Source: UBA8296 sp031581145 (GTDB lineage Bacteria > Bacteroidota > Rhodothermia > Balneolales > Balneolaceae). Taken from it: DNA of 64,000 nt. The stretch is taken from the NCBI GenBank assembly GCA_031581145.1, contig JAVLBP010000003.1, forward strand, positions 68,754-132,753, written 5' to 3'. The position numbers and the translations under genes were made by a program. Positions 43,070 to 51,817 of the stretch are shown here, one piece after another; position 1 is the stretch's first letter, and each line of letters starts with the position of its first letter. A model generated the notes under the pieces. That model did not search any database and was not told where the DNA came from. It saw only the letters and a program-made list of their open reading frames with translations.

Positions 43070-44136
43070 TCGTAATGGGCGTCGAGTAAAGATAAAACAT
43101 CCTGAAACTCTTGAGGCAACTCAGACTCAAATTCCATCCATTGCCCGGTTGAGGGATGAGTGAATCCCAAGGTCTTGGCATGAAGCGCTTGGGTTGGGCA
43201 CGCCTCAAAACAGCGTTGGAAAAGGTGTTTGGTCGCGCCTGTATTGATTCCATAACGTACACGATCACCACCATAGGTTGTATCGTGAAACACAGGATGA
43301 TGATGATGAGATGCATGAACACGAATTTGATGCGTTCGACCCGTCTCTAATCGATACTCTACAAGAGACAGCGTTGGATACGATTTAACCACTCGATAAT
43401 GTGTAACGGCCGGTTTACCATAACCTGGATCCTCGTTTTCTCCTACAACAGCCATCACTTTACGATCATGTTTGGAACGACCTATTGCACCTGTGTAAGT
43501 CCCCTGCTCAGGCTCAAGTGTCCCCCACACAAGAGCTTGGTATGTACGGCTCGCCGATTTATCGGCAAACTGTTTGGATAGTGTACTTAAGGCATGGTCA
43601 TGCTTCGCAACGACAAGCAACCCACTAGTGTCTTTATCGAGTCGATGTACAATGCCAGGGCGGACAGCGTCCTTTCCCTTTTGGGCGAGTCCATCCTGCC
43701 CTGTGTGGTGCAAAAGGCCATTGACCAACGTGCCTTCCCAATGCCCAAACGCTGGATGCACCACCATGCCAGCGGGTTTAAGAACAACCAATAGATCCTC
43801 GTCTTCATAACGTACATCCAGATCCATCGCCTCAGGTTGAGCCTCCTTGGGGGGTGGTTTGGGTAAATCAATCTCGATCTGATCTCCTGCTTGAACGATA
43901 TAGGACGATTTTTCCCACTTTTGATTGACCATGACATAGCCATCTTTGATCGCTTGCTGCACCTTGGATCGAGTCGCATTTTGGACAAACCCGGTAATGT
44001 AGACATCAAGTCGAACCTCGGAGTGTTGTCCCGGTGGCACCTCAAAATGCATTTGCGTCGTTTCAGGGGCATCTATCTCTGGTGATATAGACGCAGGGTC
44101 GCCTGATTGTAAGGAATCGGTCTTGGGTGTATCCAT
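43063..44136 (-). CDS. rluD: RluA-family 23S rRNA pseudouridine synthase
   Basis: A 357-residue enzyme: N-terminal S4-like RNA-binding domain (VRLDVYITGFVQNATRSKVQ) and the catalytic domain with motif II GIVHRLDKDTSGLLVVAK carrying the catalytic Asp, and EYRLETGRTHQIRVH. It most resembles RluD, which modifies helix 69, though other RluA-group targets are possible. I start at ATG 44134-44136; the in-frame TTG five codons upstream lacks support. The stop lies in a tandem repeat. Confidence 0.9.
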   Translation of the reverse strand: MDTPKTDSLQSGDPASISPEIDAPETTQMHFEVPPGQHSEVRLDVYITGFVQNATRSKVQQAIKDGYVMVNQKWEKSSYIVQAGDQIEIDLPKPPPKEAQPEAMDLDVRYEDEDLLVVLKPAGMVVHPAFGHWEGTLVNGLLHHTGQDGLAQKGKDAVRPGIVHRLDKDTSGLLVVAKHDHALSTLSKQFADKSASRTYQALVWGTLEPEQGTYTGAIGRSKHDRKVMAVVGENEDPGYGKPAVTHYRVVKSYPTLSLVEYRLETGRTHQIRVHASHHHHPVFHDTTYGGDRVRYGINTGATKHLFQRCFEACPTQALHAKTLGFTHPSTGQWMEFESELPQEFQDVLSLLDAHYEV

Positions 44137-44281
44137 AATGGTAATGTACAAAGGTTCGAAAACTCACTGCGGACAATCTTCATCCTTCGTACTTTCGAGG
44201 GAGATAGAACCATGGAACAAGGTTTCAAAGGACACGGCTTCATGGAAAAGCGCAACACGTGAAACCATGGCGTCGTCTATT

Positions 44282-46033
44282 ATGCTAAAACAACTACATA
44301 TATCGAATTTTGCCCTTATCGATGAACTCGAGATAGAGTTTGGGCGAGGTTTTACGGTGCTCACCGGGCAAACGGGCGCAGGAAAGTCCATCATTATCGG
44401 TGCTTTGCATATGATTCTTGGAGAGCGTGCCGATACAGATATGATTCGTCATGGGGAAGCCAAAGCAGTCGTAGAAGCTTGGGTGGACATCTCCGGTCAC
44501 GAGGCAATTCAGCGTTTTCTCAAAGCCGAAGAGCTAGAAACATCCGATAATACGTTGATACTTCGACGAGAAATACGCAGTTCGGGGAGTCGTGCCTTTA
44601 TCAATGATTCACCTGTAACCGTGGGGCAAATGCGTCACATTGGCAATCAACTCGTCGATTTACACGGACAACACGACCATCAACTCTTGCTTCACGAAGA
44701 GGAGCAGCGAGGTTTACTGGATCAACTTGGTGATGTCCCACTGGCTCGAAGCGAGTATCAAGAGGCTTATCAAGAAACGCAACGTATATATCAGGAGTAC
44801 ACGCAAGCCATTAAACAGAAAGACACCGCGAATCAGCGACTGCAGCTGATTCAGTTTCAGCACAAGGAGCTTACCGATGCGGCACTCTACGCAGAAGAGG
44901 AAGAAGAACTTCGCGCCGAAATGAATCGACTCGATAAATTTGAAGATCTTCAACTCAAAGCAGGACAAATCGTTGGGATTGGGCAGGACGAGGGGAGCGG
45001 CGTATTGGAACAACTTCGAAAACTCAAGCAAATTCTGCGTGAACTCAACGACCTTGACCCCCAATTTGAGACCTATCTTGAGGAGTGCACCTCCGCTCAA
45101 GTCAGCTTACAAGAACTGTTCGATTTTGCAGAACAATATGTCGATACACTTGAGTTTAATCCGTCTCGACTTGAAGAGTGCCGACAACGGTATGCCACCC
45201 TACAAAAACTTGAGAAAAAGTATGCACTCCCTATTCCAGAGTTACTAGACTATCGGGATGAAATTGGAGAAGAAATCGCCTCATTTTCCTCTTCTGAGGA
45301 GCGTATCGAGCGTCTTGAAGAAGCGCTTGACCATGCAAAGATACGTCTTGGGGAGAAAGCTTTAGCCTTGCACGATGCTAGGGTTCATGAGGGTGAAAAA
45401 ACCGCACGAGCCATAGAGCAGACGCTGCATGCTGTGGGTATACCGGATGGTGAATTGGAGATTGAGTGCTCATGGTTGACACAAGATGGGTTTGAGATCA
45501 ACGCGGCCTCCCTATCCAAACCGAAGCACTTTGCAGGGCCCCAGACCCTTCACTGCGTCGATTATGGAGCTGAATCCGTGCGGATATTGATTCGGACAAA
45601 CAAAGGAGAGGCTCTCAAACCCCTCGCAAAGATTGCCTCAGGGGGCGAAATCAGTCGCATTATGCTGGCGATTAAATCCATTCTAGTGGAGCAACAATCT
45701 TTGCCCGTGATGATTTTTGATGAGATTGATACAGGCATCAGTGGTGGGATATCCGAGAAAGTGGGTCGTAAAATGAGAGAGATGTCGCGCCATTGTCAGA
45801 TTTTGGCTATTACTCATCAGGCTCAAATAGCCTGTCAGGCTGATCTCCATCTCAGGGTATGGAAGCAGGAGGTGGATAATAGAATGGTCTCTACACTTGA
45901 GCCATTATCACATGAAGGACAGATTATGGAGCTAGCATCCTTGCTGGGTGGTGAGCAGACCTCGTCACAAAGCAAGGAATTGGCTACTGAGATGTTGAAC
46001 GCAGCACAAAAAGAGATTCAGCCACTGACCTAG
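44282..46033 (+). CDS. recN: DNA repair protein RecN
   Basis: A 583-residue SMC-like ATPase for double-strand-break repair. Family N-terminus MLKQLHISNFALIDELEIEF sets the start at ATG 44282, although the frame is open from 44123. Walker A is GQTGAGKSIIIGAL; long coiled coils occupy about 150-360; the C-terminal half has LKPLAKIASGGEISRIMLAI (ABC signature) and Walker B LPVMIFDEIDTGISGG. It is divergent from rluD with 145 nt between starts, and its end is close to the convergent lhgO end. Confidence 0.95.
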   Translation: MLKQLHISNFALIDELEIEFGRGFTVLTGQTGAGKSIIIGALHMILGERADTDMIRHGEAKAVVEAWVDISGHEAIQRFLKAEELETSDNTLILRREIRSSGSRAFINDSPVTVGQMRHIGNQLVDLHGQHDHQLLLHEEEQRGLLDQLGDVPLARSEYQEAYQETQRIYQEYTQAIKQKDTANQRLQLIQFQHKELTDAALYAEEEEELRAEMNRLDKFEDLQLKAGQIVGIGQDEGSGVLEQLRKLKQILRELNDLDPQFETYLEECTSAQVSLQELFDFAEQYVDTLEFNPSRLEECRQRYATLQKLEKKYALPIPELLDYRDEIGEEIASFSSSEERIERLEEALDHAKIRLGEKALALHDARVHEGEKTARAIEQTLHAVGIPDGELEIECSWLTQDGFEINAASLSKPKHFAGPQTLHCVDYGAESVRILIRTNKGEALKPLAKIASGGEISRIMLAIKSILVEQQSLPVMIFDEIDTGISGGISEKVGRKMREMSRHCQILAITHQAQIACQADLHLRVWKQEVDNRMVSTLEPLSHEGQIMELASLLGGEQTSSQSKELATEMLNAAQKEIQPLT

Positions 46034-46066
46034 ACCTTAGTGAATTTAGTCCTAGTGATTAAAACC

Positions 46067-47308
46067 CTAGGCTTGGACGGCTGCACCCTCTAACTCAAAA
46101 TGCTCTTTGGACTGGGAGACAATCTCATCGGCAATGGCTAGGCAGGCGGTGGCTGCTGGACTTGGGGCATTCAGTACATGAATCTGTCCTGGGATCCGCT
46201 CGTAATAGAAATCATCCAGGATTTCCCCACTCTTTAATAAGGCCATCGCACGCACACCTGCAGGCGAAGGCTTCAGGTCAGAGGCTTGCACCGCAGGCAC
46301 CAATTCTTGAAGCCCTTTTACAAATGCACCCTTAGAGGCAGAACGAACCATCTCGTCTAGCCCCATTTTCCAGTGTTTTGCAGCCATCTTCCAAAATCCT
46401 GGGAATAAGAGGGTTTCTACTGCTTCGGGCACGTCAAGATCTAATTTTTGGTACCCTTCCCGTTTGAAAGCAAACACAGCGTTGGGTCCACACTCTACCC
46501 CACCTAGGACCATTTTAGTAAAATGAACGCCTAAAAAGGGAAATTCGGGGTTTGGAAGTGGATAAATAAGCCCCTTAACCAACCACTCAGAGGATTCCTT
46601 GAGTTCATAATACTCCCCTCTAAATGGGACAATTTGCAGATCGGTTTGAATGCCAGCCGCCCGAGCTACAACATCGGAATAAAGCCCAGCACAATTAACC
46701 AAATACTTGGTTTTATGGATCTCATTTCCAGCATGAATATCGATTTCCGGGGACTCTTTGGAGCCAATGCTGTCAATACGATCCACTTTGTCACCAAAAC
46801 AAAAATCAATTCCTGCCTCTGTAAGCTGACGCTGTAGCTCGCAAGAAAATCCAACATAATCAACAATCCCTGCGCAGGGTACGTGGATCGCTCGAGTCCC
46901 TTCAACCTCGGGTTCGATCTCTTTCATCTCTTTGCGATCAATGACTGAAATCCCTTCGATTCCATTTTGGACCCCACGCTCAAAAATCGCAGGCAAGCGA
47001 TCGGCACGATCTTTGGCCGACTCAACGATAATTTTCCCACAAACATCGTGTTTCACGTCATAGGTCTGACAAAAGTCGACGAGTTGATGTCTACCATCCA
47101 CACAATTTTTGGCCTTAAAACTCCCCGGCTTATAATAGACACCCGAATGGATCACACCACTGTTATTTCCCGTTTGATGTGCTGCAACGCGATTTTCTTT
47201 ATCCAAGACACGAATGGCCGCATCAGGGAATGCTTGATGCAACTTGTACGCTGTAGATAACCCCACGATACCGGCGCCAACAACCGTAAAATCAACCGTC
47301 TTGGACAT
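46067..47308 (-). CDS. lhgO: L-2-hydroxyglutarate oxidase/dehydrogenase
   Basis: A 413-residue FAD enzyme of the DAO family that oxidises L-2-hydroxyglutarate to 2-oxoglutarate. The dinucleotide-binding N-terminus DFTVVGAGIVGLSTAYKLHQ, the family-specific HQTGNNSGVIHSGVYYKPGS and RGEYYELKESSEWLVKGLIY, and the C-terminal PSPAGVRAMAL are all clear. I start at ATG 47306-47308; an in-frame TTG two codons upstream is less likely. Genes on both sides point away, so it appears monocistronic. Confidence 0.92.
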   Translation of the reverse strand: MSKTVDFTVVGAGIVGLSTAYKLHQAFPDAAIRVLDKENRVAAHQTGNNSGVIHSGVYYKPGSFKAKNCVDGRHQLVDFCQTYDVKHDVCGKIIVESAKDRADRLPAIFERGVQNGIEGISVIDRKEMKEIEPEVEGTRAIHVPCAGIVDYVGFSCELQRQLTEAGIDFCFGDKVDRIDSIGSKESPEIDIHAGNEIHKTKYLVNCAGLYSDVVARAAGIQTDLQIVPFRGEYYELKESSEWLVKGLIYPLPNPEFPFLGVHFTKMVLGGVECGPNAVFAFKREGYQKLDLDVPEAVETLLFPGFWKMAAKHWKMGLDEMVRSASKGAFVKGLQELVPAVQASDLKPSPAGVRAMALLKSGEILDDFYYERIPGQIHVLNAPSPAATACLAIADEIVSQSKEHFELEGAAVQA

Positions 47309-47380
47309 TCTCAAAGATACCTAGACTATTACGGCATGCCAAGAGGTTGGATCGAATGATTCTTGTTATCTTTGGTAGGT

Positions 47381-47962
47381 ATGATAAAATCTAGGACAGC
47401 TCCAATATTGAACGTTTTGACACACACTTTTTTTAGCCCCCTTCGAGGCTCATTAGGCCTTCTATACTCTTTGATATTTATTGCATCACTCACCTCCTGT
47501 CAGAAAGAAGACTCTTCGTTTCCAGGGATGAATGATCCACAGGCTGTCCTTGACGAGGCAACTTTCCAGACGTTGGACGGTGAGTCTGTCCAACTTTCTG
47601 ATTTTGAAGGGCAATTTGTCGTGGTTGACTTCTGGGAAACATGGTGCAGTCCATGCATGGAGGTTTTTCCTGCGATGCAAGAGCTAGAGGATGAATATGG
47701 AGATAACTTCACTATGCTTGCTGTCAATCTAGGGAAAGTGGACGACCAAGAAACTGTACAGGAGTTCAAGGAAAACAACCCCTATACCTTTTCATACCTC
47801 ATCGACAAGGATCAAGCCTTTGATCGCTTCCAAGTGCCCGGCATTCCATTCAAAGTAATGGTCGGTCCTGATGGACAGGTCCTAAAAGCAGAAATGGGGT
47901 CTTCGGGCCGCCAAATGGATTACAACAAAGTGAAAACGCTGTACGATGAGGCCATGAAATAA
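47381..47962 (+). CDS. TlpA/ResA-like thioredoxin lipoprotein
   Basis: A 193-residue thiol-disulfide oxidoreductase. The N-terminal hydrophobic segment ends SLTSC (Cys40), a lipobox, so the protein is probably anchored in the envelope facing the periplasm. The thioredoxin fold shows VVVDFWETWCSPCMEVFPAM (C89, C92) and the cis-Pro in RFQVPGIPFKV. It may reduce apocytochromes or misoxidised envelope proteins; no cytochrome genes lie near. Start ATG 47381; a TTG six codons upstream is an alternative. The stop is the first of a five-unit 14-bp array. Confidence 0.87.
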   Translation: MIKSRTAPILNVLTHTFFSPLRGSLGLLYSLIFIASLTSCQKEDSSFPGMNDPQAVLDEATFQTLDGESVQLSDFEGQFVVVDFWETWCSPCMEVFPAMQELEDEYGDNFTMLAVNLGKVDDQETVQEFKENNPYTFSYLIDKDQAFDRFQVPGIPFKVMVGPDGQVLKAEMGSSGRQMDYNKVKTLYDEAMK

Positions 47963-48023
47963 AAGCGATGAAATAAAGTCGATGAAATAAAGTCTATAAA
48001 ATTCAAGCTATGAATTAGACTCT
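47954..48023. repeat. Five tandem 14-bp units starting in the tlpA-like gene and spanning its stop
   Basis: ATGAAATAAAAGCG (47954), ATGAAATAAAGTCG (47968), ATGAAATAAAGTCT (47982), ATAAAATTCAAGCT (47996) and ATGAATTAGACTCT (48010) are contiguous in exact 14-bp register. The first holds the genuine stop TAA (47960-47962). TAA recurs at 47974 and 47988, so all three reading frames are stopped. Each of the first three units is also a start-Lys-stop minicistron. Confidence 0.9.
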
Positions 48024-48055
48024 CCATCTCCTCTCACTTCACCTCATTTTAGACG

Positions 48056-48083
48056 ACCAACACACATTGACAACCAACACACA
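48056..48083. repeat. 11-bp direct repeat upstream of ahcY
   Basis: ACCAACACACA at 48056-48066 and 48073-48083, separated by six bases (17-bp period), lies 12 nt before the ahcY start in an A/C-rich leader. No SAH riboswitch-like sequence was recognised. Confidence 0.6.
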
Positions 48084-48095
48084 AACAAACGATTC

Positions 48096-49406
48096 ATGAG
48101 TTTATCCCAAAAAGCCATTCCCTACAAGGTTAAAGACATCTCTCTCGCGGAATTTGGACGCAAGGAAATCTCAATTGCAGAGGCAGAAATGCCAGGATTG
48201 ATGGCATTACGCGAAGAATATGGAGAGTCTAAACCATTAGCAGGGGCTCGTATCGCTGGCTGCTTGCATATGACGATTCAAACTGCAGTTCTGATCGAAA
48301 CACTTGTTGAATTAGGCGCAGATGTCACATGGTCATCTTGCAACATTTATTCGACGCAGGATCATGCTGCAGCTGCAATTGCGGCAGCTGGAATTCCTGT
48401 GTATGCCTGGAAAGGGATGACCGAAGAGGAGTATGAATGGTGTATCGAACAGACCCTGACCTTTGGGGCTGAGGAGTTACCTTTGAATATGATTCTTGAT
48501 GATGGTGGCGATCTCACAAATATGGTTCTGGATCAGCGGCCAGAATTTATAGAACACATCAAAGGAATCTCAGAGGAAACCACAACAGGTGTGCATCGAC
48601 TCTATGAGCGGATGGAAAATGGGACCTTACCCATTCCTGCGATTAATGTGAATGACTCGGTCACCAAATCGAAATTTGACAACAAATATGGGTGTACTGA
48701 GTCGTGTGTAGATGCGATACGCCGTGCAACTGATGTGATGATGGCGGGTAAGGTTGCAGTCGTCGCAGGCTATGGGGATGTCGGGAAAGGCTCTGTGGCA
48801 TCTCTGGCTGGAGCAGGAGCTCGCGTGATCGTCACAGAAATCGATCCGATCTGTGCTCTTCAGGCTGCTATGGATGGCTTTGAGGTGAAAAAAATGGCGG
48901 ATGCGGTTAAAGAGGCTGACATTATCGTGACAGCAACGGGGAACAAGGATATCTTGACGGCGGAGCACTTCGAGGCCATGAAAGACAAAGCGATCGTAGG
49001 AAATATTGGTCACTTCGATAATGAGATAGATGTGAAATGGCTCAAGGAGAACACCGAGGAGATTAATATTAAGCCACAGGTGGATATGTACCGCTTCAAA
49101 GATGGGCGTGAAGTGATTCTTCTGTCACAAGGTCGTTTGATGAATCTAGGAAATGCGACGGGCCACCCTTCCTTTGTAATGAGTAACTCATTCACCAATC
49201 AAACGCTTGCTCAGATGGCGCTATGGCAACGTCCTGATGAGTTTGAAGTAGGTGTGCACGTCTTGCCAAAAGACTTAGATGAGAAAGTGGCTCGACTCCA
49301 CTTGTCCAAGATTGGGGTGGAGCTTGAAGAGCTTAATGACGAGCAAGCTGGCTACATTGGTGTGCCTGTCCAAGGGCCATTCAAGCCTGAATGGTATCGC
49401 TACTAA
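48096..49406 (+). CDS. ahcY: Adenosylhomocysteinase
   Basis: Hydrolyses S-adenosylhomocysteine to adenosine and homocysteine, relieving inhibition of methyltransferases. The 436-residue NAD-dependent enzyme shows LAGARIAGCLHMTIQTAVLI, SCNIYSTQDHAAAAIA, the NAD site VAVVAGYGDVGKGSVASLAG and the C-terminal KPEWYRY. Start ATG 48096. It is relevant locally because the window encodes several SAM-dependent methyltransferases. Confidence 0.97.
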   Translation: MSLSQKAIPYKVKDISLAEFGRKEISIAEAEMPGLMALREEYGESKPLAGARIAGCLHMTIQTAVLIETLVELGADVTWSSCNIYSTQDHAAAAIAAAGIPVYAWKGMTEEEYEWCIEQTLTFGAEELPLNMILDDGGDLTNMVLDQRPEFIEHIKGISEETTTGVHRLYERMENGTLPIPAINVNDSVTKSKFDNKYGCTESCVDAIRRATDVMMAGKVAVVAGYGDVGKGSVASLAGAGARVIVTEIDPICALQAAMDGFEVKKMADAVKEADIIVTATGNKDILTAEHFEAMKDKAIVGNIGHFDNEIDVKWLKENTEEINIKPQVDMYRFKDGREVILLSQGRLMNLGNATGHPSFVMSNSFTNQTLAQMALWQRPDEFEVGVHVLPKDLDEKVARLHLSKIGVELEELNDEQAGYIGVPVQGPFKPEWYRY

Positions 49407-49423
49407 CCATTGGGCTGAGCGAC

Positions 49424-50413
49424 ATGAGAACCTATTTTGTTCGGACTATAGGACTCGTCTTGTTTGCGGTGTTGTTGCTCGCCCAGTGTACATCTGAGCG
49501 TGACTCATCAGCAGCGGGTGATAGTTCCATGCAGATATCCCCCTCAGATGAGTTCAAGGTGATGACGTTTAACCTTCGATATGACAATCCTGATGACGGC
49601 GAAAATAAGTGGTCGAATCGCAAAACGTTTGCCTCAGATGTGATACGCAACTCTGGAGCTAGCATGATCGGGATTCAGGAGGGATTGCACCACCAGGTAG
49701 TGGGACTTGATTCACTACTTCCAGACTTTACCTATGTAGGTGTAGGGCGTGATGACGGAGCGACGAAAGGAGAGTACACCGCGATTTTTGTGGACACTAC
49801 CCGTTTGGAGGTGATCGAAGAGTCGACCTTTTGGCTTTCTGAAACCCCAGACCGCCCATCCGTGGGATGGGACGCTTCAATGGAGCGCATAGCAACCTAT
49901 GCACTTGTGATGCCGCGGCAAAAGGGTCAAGGAACTATGCAAAGGACTATGCAAGGGACAGTGCAAAGGACGATGGCCTTTGGAAATCGCCCTCTTCTCG
50001 TTGTGAATGGTCATTTTGACCATCGCGGAAAAACCTCACGCACTGAGGCTGCACGATTGATTCAGGACAAGGTCGAAGAGCTACGGCAGTTTGGAGCTAT
50101 GGAGGCGGTTCCTGTCATTGTTATGGGTGATTTTAACGCAAGCCCCTCATCGGAGGCTATGGGAGTGTTTTCATCGTTTTTGACCGATGCATATCATGGA
50201 GCTACAACGTCTCCTGAGGGGCCTGTTGCAACATACAATGCATTTGAGGTCATCGATGGAGGTTACCAAGACCCTGAAGGGCGTATTGATTACGTATTTC
50301 TAAGTGATGAATTTGCTGTCAATTCCTACGCAGCCATCGATGAGATTCGAGACGGTCGCTATGTGAGTGATCATTTCCCAATCCTTGTCGGTTTAAGCGT
50401 TCAGAAACAGTAG
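49424..50413 (+). CDS. Endonuclease/exonuclease/phosphatase-family lipoprotein
   Basis: A 329-residue exported hydrolase. The lipobox LFAVLLLAQC puts Cys at 22. The EEP fold is clear from MTFNLRYDNPDDGENKWSNR, MIGIQEGLHHQV (metal Glu), VIVMGDFNASPSSEA and IDYVFLSDEF ... VSDHFPILVGL (Asp-His). Members of this secreted branch act on phosphodiesters such as nucleic acid or sphingomyelin-like lipids; the substrate is unclear. I choose ATG 49424 over 49391 because it gives a proper lipoprotein signal and avoids overlap with ahcY. A 12-bp tandem repeat encodes GTMQRTMQGTVQ. Confidence 0.85.
   Translation: MRTYFVRTIGLVLFAVLLLAQCTSERDSSAAGDSSMQISPSDEFKVMTFNLRYDNPDDGENKWSNRKTFASDVIRNSGASMIGIQEGLHHQVVGLDSLLPDFTYVGVGRDDGATKGEYTAIFVDTTRLEVIEESTFWLSETPDRPSVGWDASMERIATYALVMPRQKGQGTMQRTMQGTVQRTMAFGNRPLLVVNGHFDHRGKTSRTEAARLIQDKVEELRQFGAMEAVPVIVMGDFNASPSSEAMGVFSSFLTDAYHGATTSPEGPVATYNAFEVIDGGYQDPEGRIDYVFLSDEFAVNSYAAIDEIRDGRYVSDHFPILVGLSVQKQ
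49931..49966. repeat. In-frame 12-bp tandem repeat, three units
   Basis: GGAACTATGCAA, AGGACTATGCAA and GGGACAGTGCAA (49931-49966) followed by a partial fourth unit, encoding GTMQ-RTMQ-GTVQ in a loop of the EEP-family protein. Frame-preserving. Confidence 0.75.
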
Positions 50414-50473
50414 AGTATTGAGTAAGGATGAGGCTTTAAAAGTTGTTGTTACTCATAGCCTTGTTTGACAGTC

Positions 50474-50503
50474 TTGTTTATTGAACCGAAAGGCGCTAAT
50501 TTT
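50474..50503 (+). promoter_or_regulatory. Candidate Bacteroidota-type promoter for tRNA-Arg
   Basis: TTG at 50474-50476 and TAATTTT at 50497-50503 with exactly 20 nt between them, ending 18 nt before the tRNA. Same layout as upstream of tRNA-Gln. Confidence 0.5.
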
Positions 50504-50521
50504 AAAGTCTTTCCTTGAAAT

Positions 50522-50595
<74 letters not shown>

Positions 50596-50620
50596 CATGA
50601 CTGTCGAACGGTCCACGTTC

Positions 50621-51817
50621 CTAGACCCTCCAAGCGCCCAACTTCTGCATCGTAAATAATTGAGCCAACACTCGTTGGATCGGCGTGTGAACAAAAAGAG
50701 TAAGCATCCATTGCCTAACCCAGCGATGCTTGAAAGAACGACCCAGTCGCATATTCCACTCCGCACGCTTTCCTGCTTGCTGGGCAACTGCGCGTTGCCG
50801 CTTGCTGTAGTCTTGAAGGTGTCGTTCGTCCCGTGTCGACAAAAAGGCATGCAGAGCCTTCGCAAGAGCTTCGCCATCTAGCCACCCCAAATTCATCCCT
50901 TGACCTCCAATAGGGCTTACCACATGGGCCGCATCCCCCGCAAGCACAACACGCTCTTTGGTAAAGGTATCCGCAATATAATGTTGGACACCAAACGAAC
51001 TTATCATCGTACACTGCACCTGACGTAGATCAAACCCCGTTCGATGAGCCACTATCTCTTTGAGCTCTTGCTCCGTTGGCTCTTCAACATAATCCTTCGT
51101 TTTGACAACCCACCGCCGGCGCCCTTTGGCAAGAGGAAAACACTCTACCAAGCCCTTTTGATGAAGCGTAATCATGGCGTCCTCACCAAACGGGGTTGTA
51201 TCGTCAAAATCCCCCATCATATACGTATCTGGATATCGAGAGCCATGAAATTCAATTCCTGCAAGCTGCCGAACTACACTACGCTTACCATCACACCCAA
51301 CGAGTACGTCACAGGTACATTCTTCAATGGCACCTTCGGGCCCGTAGGCATTATCAGTGCTTTCAGCATCATTCGCACTCTCCATTCGGACATAAACACC
51401 ATCCTGCGATGTTTCATAGGACGTTAATGTGACGCATCGACGAACCATGGAGGAATCCACCTTTTGGCAAGCCGCTTCCAAAATAGCCTCCGTCTGAGAT
51501 TGAGGAAGGCTCAACACATACTGATGTTGCCCTGGCAGTGAATCAAAACTGACCGATCCAATTCTCGATTGGTTGAGATAGGCGTGCCCCTTTCGAATCA
51601 ATATACCTTCCTCCAAAAAAGGCTCTACAAGTCCCAGTCGATCAAACAAATCGAGAGAGGGTGGGTGAATGCCAATCGATCTAGAGTGCTGGGTGGGTGC
51701 CTCTTTTTTCTCGATGACCCTACAATCAACCCCAAGCTGTCGCAGAGAAAGGGCTAGAAAAAGCCCTGTGGGACCTCCTCCAACAATCAAAACGGGGATA
51801 TGATTTGTTTTAGCCAT
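50621..51817 (-). CDS. FAD-dependent aromatic monooxygenase (srsC-like position)
   Basis: A 398-residue class A flavoprotein hydroxylase of the PHBH/UbiH type. FAD motifs are VLIVGGGPTGLFLALSLRQL (GxGxxG), VLVGCDGKRSVVRQLAG (DG motif) and VVLAGDAAHVVSPIGGQGMN (GD motif). Third gene after a type III polyketide synthase and a methyltransferase, with an 8-nt overlap to the latter. By analogy with SrsC of Streptomyces griseus it may hydroxylate an alkylresorcinol-type phenol toward a quinone; that is inference from gene order and family. Confidence 0.85.
   Translation of the reverse strand: MAKTNHIPVLIVGGGPTGLFLALSLRQLGVDCRVIEKKEAPTQHSRSIGIHPPSLDLFDRLGLVEPFLEEGILIRKGHAYLNQSRIGSVSFDSLPGQHQYVLSLPQSQTEAILEAACQKVDSSMVRRCVTLTSYETSQDGVYVRMESANDAESTDNAYGPEGAIEECTCDVLVGCDGKRSVVRQLAGIEFHGSRYPDTYMMGDFDDTTPFGEDAMITLHQKGLVECFPLAKGRRRWVVKTKDYVEEPTEQELKEIVAHRTGFDLRQVQCTMISSFGVQHYIADTFTKERVVLAGDAAHVVSPIGGQGMNLGWLDGEALAKALHAFLSTRDERHLQDYSKRQRAVAQQAGKRAEWNMRLGRSFKHRWVRQWMLTLFVHTPIQRVLAQLFTMQKLGAWRV

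Noticed and set aside
44137..44281. recN N-terminal extension of 53 residues
   Set aside because: The family begins at MLKQLHISNFALIDELE; the upstream residues are not family-like and would run to the rluD start.
46029..46070. Stop-containing tandem array at recN/lhgO ends
   Set aside because: CCTTAGTGAATTTAG and CCTAGTGATTAAAAC look related with a 16-bp step, but mismatches are too many to claim it as firmly as the others.
48024..48095. SAH riboswitch upstream of ahcY
   Set aside because: The leader is A/C-rich with a short direct repeat and shows none of the conserved SAH-riboswitch core that I know.
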